Shown: positions 9,522-17,165 of the stretch, one piece after another
How the letters are laid out: the number at the start of each line of letters is the position of its first letter
How positions within the stretch are numbered: position 1 is the first letter of the stretch
Assembly: GCA_004380135.1 (NCBI GenBank)
Contig: QXCR01000237.1
Span: 1 to 32,385, forward strand
DNA length: 32,385 nt
Reading direction: 5' to 3'
Source: Stemphylium vesicarium
Taxonomy: Eukaryota; Ascomycota; Dothideomycetes; Pleosporales; Pleosporaceae
The notes under the pieces: model-generated
Told to the model about the DNA's origin: nothing
The model's input: only the letters and a program-made list of their open reading frames with translations
Database searches by the model: none
Made by a program: the position numbers and the translations under genes

Positions 9522-10067
9522 TTCGAGTATACAGCTGGCTGGCTATCGATGGGTACCTAGGTGGCGGATGGGATGATGCTGGGGGTCGATGCTGGCGGAT
9601 CCGGAAGAGCTAGGAGGTGAAGGAGAGCCACTTACTTGTGTTAATATAATCCCGCCCACCCCTGCATACTTGACGGGCGCATAGCCGCGGTGAACAGTGC
9701 AGGGGATAGGGTGAGCCACCTTTGACAAGTGTGACTTCGCTAGAAGGCCTCTGATTGGCGAAACGGGGGCGCGTAACCGTCTTGGGTGGATGTGGACCCC
9801 TGTCTGTGGTCGCCGCTCGCAAAAAGACCAGGATGCTACATACCTTGCATGTGGTCGCAATGCTATGCCTGTAGCTGTCAAGATATGTGCATGCAAGGCG
9901 GACAATTGTGATCCGGGTCGCTAGCTTCGCACAGCCAAGCGAAAGAGGAAGATTGCCTCCGTGTTCGGTTCACCCGGCCGGCGTTGGAGGGTGATTGCAT
10001 TTCTCTTCATTCCAAATAAATGAGGCCATAGCCATCCCTCCTGTTCTCAAACCTACATTCCACCATC
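9522..10067. other. Intergenic between divergent genes
   Basis: Probably a shared promoter region for the 8641-9521 (minus) and 10068-10867 (plus) genes. A minus-strand ORF of 120 codons (9543-9905) has no supporting features. Confidence 0.45.
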
Positions 10068-10867
10068 ATGTCGACTGCCGCTATCATTGCTTGTAGCGTC
10101 TTTATCAGTGCTGTTCGAGTACCGCAAGCTATACATTTAACCCCCGAAATTTATTTGTTGCCTCTTCGCCTAAACTTTGTGGCATTACTCCTCCCGATCG
10201 TTCCGTGCACAATATCAATTGTATTTGCTGCCCTGGGTCTCACCGCATATGGCTTGCAGGTGCACGTCCTCACATTCGGTCTCCTTGCATGCGACGACTG
10301 GGTACGTACTTGTGATCGTGTTACAGGTGGGTCTAACCAGCTTTAGACTCATCTGCGAAATTGGTGGACGCCTGGCTATGACGAGGAATCGGCCAAGACA
10401 AGCCCGTTCATGACTTGGACCTGTACGCCGCGCCAGTTGTGTTGCCGAGTTGGTGCTATCATTGCATGCGCCGCCGGCGGATGTACTTCAGTGTACTTCA
10501 GCAATGCGTACTCTAGCCTTGCGACTATCGCATTCTTCACAGCGTTATACGGTTATCTATTAGTCAACCACAGGAAGACCGGCCATCCCCAGATGCATAC
10601 ATATTACATCGTGTTCATTGTGGCTTTGGTCACTGCCCTAGCTGCAACGATAGCCGACGTGGTTCTTGTTGCCATTCACAAGGAGGTCTCGTCTTTCTCT
10701 ATTTGGTTCCTGATGGTAAGCTGCCTACTGTCTACATTACGCTAGTATGTGATTAACTAACAGATTAGGCGCTCTGCGTCCCTCATCCAAGAACCGTGAA
10801 AAGTGTTATCAAGATACACGGAGATCAAGTCATGTTGGTGGTTGCTATGCTCAAGTCCCTGAAATGA
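10068..10867 (+). CDS. Multi-pass membrane protein of unknown family, three exons
   Basis: Reconstructed by splicing. Exon 1 is 10068-10301, with a 45-bp intron (GTACGT donor, TCTAAC branch, TTTAG acceptor). Exon 2 is 10347-10715, with a 53-bp intron (GTAAGC donor, TTAACTAAC branch, TTAG acceptor). Exon 3 is 10769-10867, ending TGA. All junctions are phase 0 and give 233 residues. Hydrophobic stretches lie at roughly residues 3-22, 29-52, 55-72, 108-150 and 160-187, with a further one before the last junction, so five or six membrane passes are likely. A polar loop with WWTPGYDEES sits between the two halves. No signature residues identify a transporter or receptor. The start context is CACCATCATG. 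Without both splices the frame closes early, so a simple ORF search splits it in two. Confidence 0.7.
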
Positions 10868-11256
10868 CACTAGGGCTACTACGTTTGTCTGTTCCGCGTC
10901 GCGTCTAAATTCACCACTCGAACCACTACGAGCAACGCTAAACGGGGGGCCGCATTTTCAGGCCTAATACTCAAATAGTAGTCTATGCAATTTCTTGCTA
11001 TTCTGGATCCAAATTTCTGGGCGTGACGCAAATCCTCCCTAGCTTATCAAGGATTCATTGATGCATACGCCACGGTCCGGTAAGCGTATGCAATGCTAGG
11101 TTTATGAAAGTCAGCGAGGCAACAAGGCAACGAGACTCCTGGGATTTCGCTAAATACCAGCTGGCTCCTTATCTCCTTCGTTCACGCTGCCTCCCCTCCC
11201 TTTTAAACATTGTCACCCTCTACAAAACTCAAAGAACTCCTTCACTTCCTTTAATC
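10868..11256. other. Intergenic, presumed promoter of the 11257 gene
   Basis: No gene seen. Just upstream of the start is a pyrimidine-rich stretch with TTTTAAACATTG (about 11201-11212), which could act as a core promoter. Confidence 0.45.
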
Positions 11257-12286
11257 ATGGAAGATCTTACAGTAGCCCTGAAATGGCTTAACGGGCTTGA
11301 ACCACATGCGATGAAGTTCTTTCTTCCGACCTTCTTCACAGGTGTTGTCTGTGTCGTTGTCCACTCTATTCTCGCCTTCAGCAGCGTATGGCTGTTTAGG
11401 TAGGCCTGCAGTACTCGATGCAGACTGCGATGAAGGCGTCAGGCACTAACAACATTGTTCTGCTAGTGGAAAGAATCGAGAGAGAGACCCTTCACGCCCA
11501 GTCCAACCACCGCCACCTCCGCCTCCTTCGACGCCAGTGCCTGAGAATGGACAGTTGATCTCACCTCCGCTTTCAACTTTACATCTTGCGCCTGTGTCTT
11601 CACCTCCTCCGCCTCCAGCGCCTCCACCTCCACCTCCGCCTCCGCCAATATCTCAACAATACCCTGTACGAACTATCTCAAACATGATATATGAGATTAA
11701 CGCAATGCCGCGCCGCAGTTTCGTCTTTAATCACGATGCCGAGATCGAAATCACCAGGCTGGAGCGAATGCTGTTTTTGAAACCAGATGTGTTACAACCA
11801 CATGCGCTCGAGTACGCAACGACAAACATACTGAATCTTTCGGACGGTGTTACAGATTCGCTCTATAACGACACGGGTCTAGCTCATTGGATCGCGAAAG
11901 AGCTCCTACCGACACTCCAGATATTAGCAGCCGAAGCTCTAGCACCCCCGAATCTGACTGGACGTACGTCGACCACGATATGGGCGTGCAGGCTCACTGC
12001 ATACTTGAATAAGGTAGTCAGCATCACGACAAGAGGACAGACGTACTCTGGAAGGCTCATCGGGGCAAAGCACTACCTGTCTGACAGCACTGCCTTGTTC
12101 CCGGCCGGTGATTACCGCCTTCGAGTCCTGGTATCGGCGTCAGAGATCTGGGAGGTTGGCCTCAGCTTGCAATGCTTAGAGGATGGGTCTGTCACGGTGT
12201 CCCCCAAAGATTCTGGCTATGAGCGATACGAAGATCATCAGTTCGAAGTTGATCAATTGAGAGATGACCAATTCAAGGATGATTAA
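11257..12286 (+). CDS. Membrane-anchored, proline-rich protein of unknown family; C-terminus cut by a stop in a repeat
   Basis: Exon 1 (11257-11399) encodes MEDLTVALKWLNGLEPHAMK followed by one strong hydrophobic segment (about residues 22-47). A 67-bp intron (GTAGGC donor, CACTAAC branch, CTAG acceptor) leads to exon 2 (11467-12286); the join is in frame (963 nt, 320 residues). Exon 2 has a linker with two polyproline blocks (PPPPPPPST and PAPPPPPPPPP), then a folded-looking domain (about residues 115-295), then an acidic pentapeptide repeat. The layout suggests a single-pass protein with a large domain on one side. The stop TAA at 12284-12286 falls where a repeat Gln (CAA) is expected. The frame stays open beyond it, so the ancestral protein was probably longer. 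Function unknown. Confidence 0.68.
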
Positions 12287-12322
12287 TCCAAAGATGGGCA
12301 GTTCGAGGATGAGCAGTTCGAA
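12233..12322 (+). repeat. Six 15-bp units coding a DxQFE/K pentapeptide repeat
   Basis: Units at 12233, 12248, 12263, 12278, 12293 and 12308 encode DHQFE, VDQLR, DDQFK, DD*SK, DGQFE and DEQFE. The fourth unit has TAA TCC where the others have CAA/CAG TTC. The repeat therefore spans the annotated stop codon of the 11257 gene. Confidence 0.85.
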
Positions 12323-12462
12323 GATGAGGCACGGGAAAACAAGGTACCGAAATGGTTGTCGCTCTCTACTCTTTCCCTCATGACCGGCTCCAAGCTCCCC
12401 TTCCTATACAACTTGTTTCGCTACGGCGTGTTCCTTTGCATCAGCTTTATGATGTGGTCAGG

Positions 12463-12744
12463 TACACTCTCATGCACTTGCAGCTTCCGCTTTGCACACG
12501 CGGCTCAGTTGTCACCGCGCACGAGGCATCGATCAGTCCAGTTTACACTTGCTCTGAAAAGGCTTAGATTCTGTAGATAACTCAATCTGATTGGTCCGAG
12601 CATCGAGCAAAAGATGGACTTATGGCAATGCTAACGAAAGCTAGCACTATTTAGATAAGGTCACGACTAAACAAGAAATGCTTAGCATAGGACCAAAAGT
12701 CGCCTGCTTACAGAAACCGGAAGCTGCAAGTGCATGAGAGTGTA
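12463..12744 (+). mobile_element. MITE family A, copy 1 (282 bp, TA target)
   Basis: Terminal inverted repeats of 27 identical bases (TACACTCTCATGCACTTGCA... at the left; its complement ends at 12744), with TA at both outer edges. This fits a Tc1/mariner-type miniature element if CACTCTC is taken as the true tip. There is no transposase. A second copy lies in inverse orientation at 27201-27482. It has landed at the 3' end of the extended frame of the 11257 gene and 16 bp from the stop of the minus-strand gene at 12760. Confidence 0.87.
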
Positions 12745-12759
12745 GTTTGAGAACTGCCA

Positions 12760-13069
12760 TCAAGTCTCTCCCTCCTGCATGCTTAATTCGAGATCGGTCA
12801 GGGCTGGAGCAGACTCGATCGAAGGAGTTGTTTCTTCATGCTTGATGGGTTGAAGCCCACGTCGTGCCATCTGCTTTCGCGCCTAATACCGGAGGATTTT
12901 TGCACGTGGTGTTAGTACGCGCATTTCGTAGCAAATTCGATCCTTACGCTGAAGCCCAATCCGGGTCATATATTGCGTTCCATGTTGCAATGAAATCTCT
13001 TAGCGGCCTCAAGTAATAGGGAAAGTCCAGCTCATCCCTACTGCACAAAGCCAGCAGAGTCCGCAACAA
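12760..13069 (-). pseudogene. 3' end of a truncated host gene of unknown family (intron 12883-12947)
   Basis: Reading the minus strand, coding sequence from about 13054 (LALCSRDELDFPYYLRPLRD) runs to 12948. A 65-bp intron follows (GTAAGG donor, TACTAAC branch, TATTAG acceptor) and joins in phase to a last exon at 12882-12760 ending ...LSMQEGET and TGA. The exact phase fit and good splice signals show it was a real gene. Its 5' part is missing: the coding runs straight into the CAGAGTCCGCAACAATC tip of hAT 1 at 13055, and an in-frame stop lies at 13070-13072 inside the transposon. The remaining exons encode about 98 residues. No family recognised. Confidence 0.65.
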
Positions 13070-13073
13070 TCAA
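13055..13073 (+). repeat. 5' terminal inverted repeat of hAT 1
   Basis: CAGAGTCCGCAACAATCAA; same family of tips as hAT 3 and hAT 4. It marks the junction with the truncated host gene. Confidence 0.68.
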
Positions 13074-13883
13074 TCCGGATTGTGAGATTGACCTTTTGAG
13101 ATTGCCAGATTGAGGCTATAATCAAAATAAGAAGCTCGTCTCCAGATTAGTAGCTTAATCAATCAATCCGTGACATTCAGATTGCCAGATTGATGAGATT
13201 ATGCCGCTGCTGTAGGTGTGGAGGATGAAGGATAGATAAAGGATGGAGTTTCTCGTGACAGCGCGTCGTGACCCGACGTGGCGCGTCCTGCCAAGTCGTA
13301 TTATATTGCGGTGTAGAATGTAGCAAATCAAAGAGCAACTGTGCGAAGCAGTAATGAGAGTATGAAGTGTATTGTGGTGTTCTGTTTTGTTGTTCTGCTC
13401 GAGCTGGCCTCTCAAAAGCCAGCAGCAGGGTCTGTTTACATGACGTATCTCTGATGCTTGTAATGGGAGGAAGTGCTCATAGAAGTGAGGGAGGAGCGCC
13501 AGGACAACGCACGTGACACGCGCAATGCCCTTACCTCCCAAACCGTAACATATTATCTAGCAGAGCTCTTCTTACCCCTTTATCCTCCGCCCATATCCTT
13601 CGTTCTCAACAACGCGCTGCAATGCCTCCCCGATCTCAAAAGAAGCGCAGCAGCGCACCTATGGTTGTTGCTGAAGCTGCTAAACGACTGCGCCTATCGC
13701 ACCGATCGCCGTCGCCCCGGGAAGCCCTGGCCAGGCCATCAAGTCGCCGTCTCAGCCAGCGTGGGAAACGCAGTTTTTGGAGTCGCAACCTGAAGCTGAG
13801 ATCGTCGCGCTCACCGAGGGCAGCCACGCTGGCACTATATCAATAGCAGACGACGCTGGTGCTCGCCGGCTGACGTGGGAGAC

Positions 13884-14062
13884 TGTCACGGTTTTCCTCT
13901 TGTATCACGTATCACAGTTTCATGTATCCACTGCTGTACCACGTAGTACACCTGACCGCTGCTCTGCGCCTCACCGCTCTCCTACTATATACATTGCTCA
14001 TAGCAACATACAATAGAACCTCAGTTCAATCCTTTAATTCTTCCTACACTCTATCCTTGATA
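13884..14062. mobile_element. Solo LTR A (179 bp), in the hAT 1 transposase
   Basis: Starts TGTCACGG and ends CTTGATA, where TGACA would be the inverted match; the C-to-T change in the terminal CA fits deamination or RIP. It is flanked by a perfect 5-bp duplication GAGAC (13879-13883 and 14063-14067). Removing it with one duplication restores the reading frame (RLTWE joined to TDGADHFDG). No internal retrotransposon sequence remains, so it is a solo LTR. Confidence 0.8.
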
Positions 14063-15682
14063 GAGACTGACGGTGCCGATCACTTTGATGGGGAGCGGCT
14101 GAAGCAATGCATGAAGCCAGTTAAGGCGCCAACAGGCAAGAGGAGCTGGATATATCAGCATGGCTATCGCTTTGTCAAGCGGAGCAACCTAAAAAGCGTG
14201 TGGTTCGTGTGCAGATACTGCCATTCTCATAATGTCTTCGGTGGTGGCCTATACGATATAACGAGAGCGACGTCTGCAGCAGCAAATCACCTCCGGAAGG
14301 CTGGACGAGGGCATGGCCTGTCTAACCATTTCGACGCGAAAAGCAGCATCGCGTAGGGGCAAGGTCAGCTCTCGTTGCAGCAGGTGATCGACGGCGGCGT
14401 TGGACTATCCCAAGGAGCAGATAACGCGTTTGGCTACTTAAACGTCCAACAGTTTCGACTCGCCTTTGTTCTCTGGCTCGTCGACAATAATATGCCAATG
14501 GAAATAATCGCGCGGCAATCGACGCGTGATGTGATCAAGTTCGCCAACCCAGAGGCAGAAAGCGCATTGTGGCGAAGCCCTCGCAGTGTCGCAACGTACG
14601 CGATGAGGCTGTTCAAGTTGCTAAAGCCGCAGATAGTCCTAGCCCTGTCTACAGCTGTAAGCAAAATCCACATAAGCTTTGACGGCTGGACGACAAAAGG
14701 CGGCAAGCGTGGATTCTTTGGTATTGTTGCTCACTTTGCTACTACTGCTGACGTTATACACGACCTCCCTATTAGCCTCACCCAACTCGCCGGCGCGCAC
14801 ACAGGTGAGACTATTGCCGCTGTGGTTATTAAAACGCTAAAATGGTTTGGGATTAGACTTAATCAATAAGGTTACTTCGTTCTTGACAACGCATCGAATA
14901 ACAACACTGCAGTTGCTGCAATCCCGCGCGACTACGGCGGCTTTGATCCTGCACACAGGCGTCTCCACTGCGGTCCTCAAACCATCAATCTCATCAGCCA
15001 AGCGCTCCTCTTTGGCGACGACAAGGACTCGTACGACAACGTTGCAGCTGAGCTTAAAACAGAAGAGTTGTATATGAGATAATGGTGGCAGAATGGCAAG
15101 TAGGCACTCTTATTGCTGTAATTAACTACATCAAAACACCGCAGCAACATCAACTTTTTGATGACTGCCAGCGAGAGGCTAATAAAGAGTTACCGGCAGA
15201 TGAGCAGCTTCCAGCCCTTGCGCCTGTACGGCCAGTTGTCACTCGATGGAACTCCTACTTTGCAGCAATCGAGCGCGCTACGTTGCTCCATTATGGTTTT
15301 GATCGATATATGGAGAAGCACGTCAGCCGCGTCCCAATCAATGATAAACGAAGTAGCAGGCCTGCTGACGCTCCATTATGGATGAGATCTGGCGGCCTTA
15401 GTACTAGCGACCGGGTAACAATTACGGAGTACCAGAACTGCCTTGAGCCGCTCAAAATTGCGACAAAGAGGCTAGAGGGACGCAGCGATAGCAGCAGCTT
15501 TGGCGCTATATACAAGGTGCTGCCGGTCTTTGATTATATATCGCGCAACATGGAGAAACTTGCGCAGCCGTACGCCGACGTTGATTTCATCGCTCATATA
15601 GAGGCGCCCGAAGGTAACGACTACATCTTATGTGCGTACAGCTCGCTAATGATTAGTTACATAGACCACCTTCATATTAACC

Positions 15683-16059
15683 TAGGCTGGTAAATGGGTC
15701 TCCACATCGGGAACTCATTTTCCGTGATATCTCCACCACTTCTTATGCAATCTGGAAAATGAATAGTTTATATTATAGCTAGAATCTAGATCTATATCTT
15801 ATACATAGAATGTTTTTACCTAGCTAGAATAGCTAGCTAGATATCTTAGATCGGAGCAAAATGAGGAGACCCAACTCTTGGCAACGTGGGTTAGCTAATA
15901 ACTTTCTACCTATTAGACTTAGAGAAAGACTTTCTATTTATAAGATATAGATCTAGATTTTAGCTATGATATAAGCTATTCATTGTCCAGATAGCATAAG
16001 AAGTGGTGGAGATATCACGGAAAATGAGTTCCCGATGTGGAGACCCATTTACCAGCCTA
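15683..16059. mobile_element. hAT-type MITE (377 bp) with about 125-bp inverted repeats, in the hAT 1 transposase
   Basis: Begins TAGGCTGGTAAATGGGTCTC and ends with its complement. The first 66 bases of the two arms are identical, and over about 125 bp only six or seven positions differ. It is flanked by a perfect 8-bp duplication TATTAACC (15675-15682 and 16060-16067), diagnostic of hAT-type transposition. Removing it restores HLHINL to RAACHKANGYYNKLDD. It has an AT-rich centre with repeated TAGCTAG motifs and no coding capacity. Its tips differ from those of hAT 1, 3 and 4, so another hAT mobilised it. Confidence 0.92.
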
Positions 16060-16352
16060 TATTAACCTCCGTGCTGCCTGTCACAAGGCCAACGGTTATT
16101 ACAATAAGCTTGATGACTCACCGATCTATTACGCTGCTACATGCCTCCACCCTTGATACAAATAATACTGCGAGAACAGCTGAAGTGGAAAGCCGAAGTG
16201 GCTACGTGTCGCTAATGACGGCTTTCAGCGCCTTTGACAAGGCTACAAGCTGCCGCTGCCGCTGCCCTTAGTGCCTCAGTTGTTTACAACAAGAACCAGT
16301 AATATAGATAACGTAATTGAAGCTTTCAGCGTCGCAGCGTTACAGGAACACT

Positions 16353-16560
16353 TGTCAGATTAAATGAGATATATCATGGAATTGATGATTGTTCATTGTG
16401 TGTGTTCTTGATGATGGTGCTATCACGATGTATATGCTCTCGTGCAAGTAAGGCCGAAGTAGGATCGAGGCGGGTTGGCCGACATGGCTGTAATCGACAC
16501 CGATACTAAAACTGCCTGCTGGATAGCCTTCTTTCTGACAGCAACACCTGCTATCTGACA
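16353..16560. mobile_element. Solo LTR B (208 bp), in the hAT 1 transposase
   Basis: Starts TGTCAGAT and ends ATCTGACA, a perfect 8-bp terminal inversion. It is flanked by a 5-bp duplication ACACT (16348-16352 and 16561-16565). It splits the transposase between VAALQEH and DEYDRWLNQ. Its sequence differs from LTRs A and C apart from the TGTCA/TGACA ends. Confidence 0.87.
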
Positions 16561-16884
16561 ACACTACAAGGCGATGAGTACGATCGCTGGCTGAATCAGG
16601 AGCCGGCGTAGCACGCTGTCGACGATGGCAACGATGCCCAGTACTGGATTGCTATGCGCTCAAAATATCCGTGTTTAAGCCAGTTTGCATTTGATATACC
16701 AATCATCCCAGCATCAAGCTGTGAGTGCAAGTGGCTCTTCAGCGAGCTCGGTGATCGACTTGAGCCAAAACGACGCGTGATCAACAGTGAGTTGCTTGCG
16801 GCTCTACAGCTTATACGGGCATGGACTCGTGCTGGCTACACTACTACAAAAGCAATTGAAACGCACAGCAGCGACGGCGACGGC

Positions 16885-16913
16885 GGCAGCAGCAGCAGCA
16901 GCAGCAGCAGCGA
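16885..16913 (+). repeat. CAG/AGC microsatellite
   Basis: About nine AGC units near the 3' end of the hAT 1 transposase, coding polyserine in its frame. hAT 4 has a shorter Ser-rich stretch (ESSSSAASD) elsewhere in the protein. Confidence 0.75.
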
Positions 16914-17146
16914 AAGCTAGAAAGACGACTTACTCGCGCGAGAGTACGATATATACAACTGGGCAGAGTTGCTAGAGACCGTAACTCTAGAGGAGTAGCT
17001 ACACTACCAAAATCCAAAAAGTCAGCCAATCAAGTCAAGCCAAAACAATCTCAACTGCCTTACGACACCTCAATCCGCAATCAAGACAATCCGTAGTGCT
17101 GCTGTCGCCCAATCAAGTCAAGAAATTGGTCTCAGATTGTCTTGAC

Positions 17147-17165
17147 TTAATTGTTGAGGAGTGTG
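17147..17165 (-). repeat. 3' terminal inverted repeat of hAT 1
   Basis: On the minus strand it reads CACACTCCTCAACAATTAA, close to the 3' tip of hAT 4 (CACACTTGCCAACAATCAA). It marks the junction with the hAT 2 relic. Confidence 0.68.

Larger units (their letters stand above)
13622..16998 (+). pseudogene. hAT 1 transposase, with stops, a frameshift and three insertions
   Basis: Start ATG 13622 (MPPRSQKKRSSAPMVV), with a frameshift near 13700-13750. Continuing across the solo LTR: a BED-like zinc finger (WIYQHGYRF ... CRYCHSH ... ANHLRKAGRGHG, 14150-14320); FRLAFVLWLVDNN; the RNase H-like core with ISFDGWTTKGGKRGFFG (14677-14724) and YFVLDNASNNNTAVAA (14875-14920); VVTRWNSYFAAIERA (15235); and, after two more insertions, the C-terminal dimerisation region ASSCECKWLFSELGDRLEPK (16711-16770). 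Stops interrupt at 14354, 14867, 15080, after CLHP (16153) and before HAVDD (16609). A polyserine tract from a CAG repeat and a last TAG at 16996-16998 end it. The family excises and reinserts hAT elements with 8-bp duplications; this copy cannot. Confidence 0.88.
13055..17165 (+). mobile_element. hAT element 1, degenerate and multiply interrupted
   Basis: The left tip CAGAGTCCGCAACAATCAA (13055) and the reverse complement of the right tip ending at 17165 (CACACTCCTCAACAATTAA) match at 16 of 19 positions. They also match the tips of hAT 3 (CAGAGTTGCCAACAAGC at 27704) and hAT 4 (CACACTTGCCAACAATC at 29796). Subterminal regions hold many CAATCAAGTCAAG/GATTG motifs (13070-13200 and 17030-17160), as expected for hAT transposase binding. 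Without its three inner insertions the element would be about 3.3 kb. No 8-bp target duplication is found: AAAGCCAG lies left and GCCCTCAT right. Confidence 0.75.

Noticed and set aside
9543..9905. 120-codon minus-strand ORF
   Set aside because: It lies in a promoter region between divergent genes and shows no motif, intron or protein-like pattern.
13155..13541. 128-codon minus-strand ORF
   Set aside because: It lies inside the subterminal region of hAT 1, antisense to the transposase leader, and has no features.
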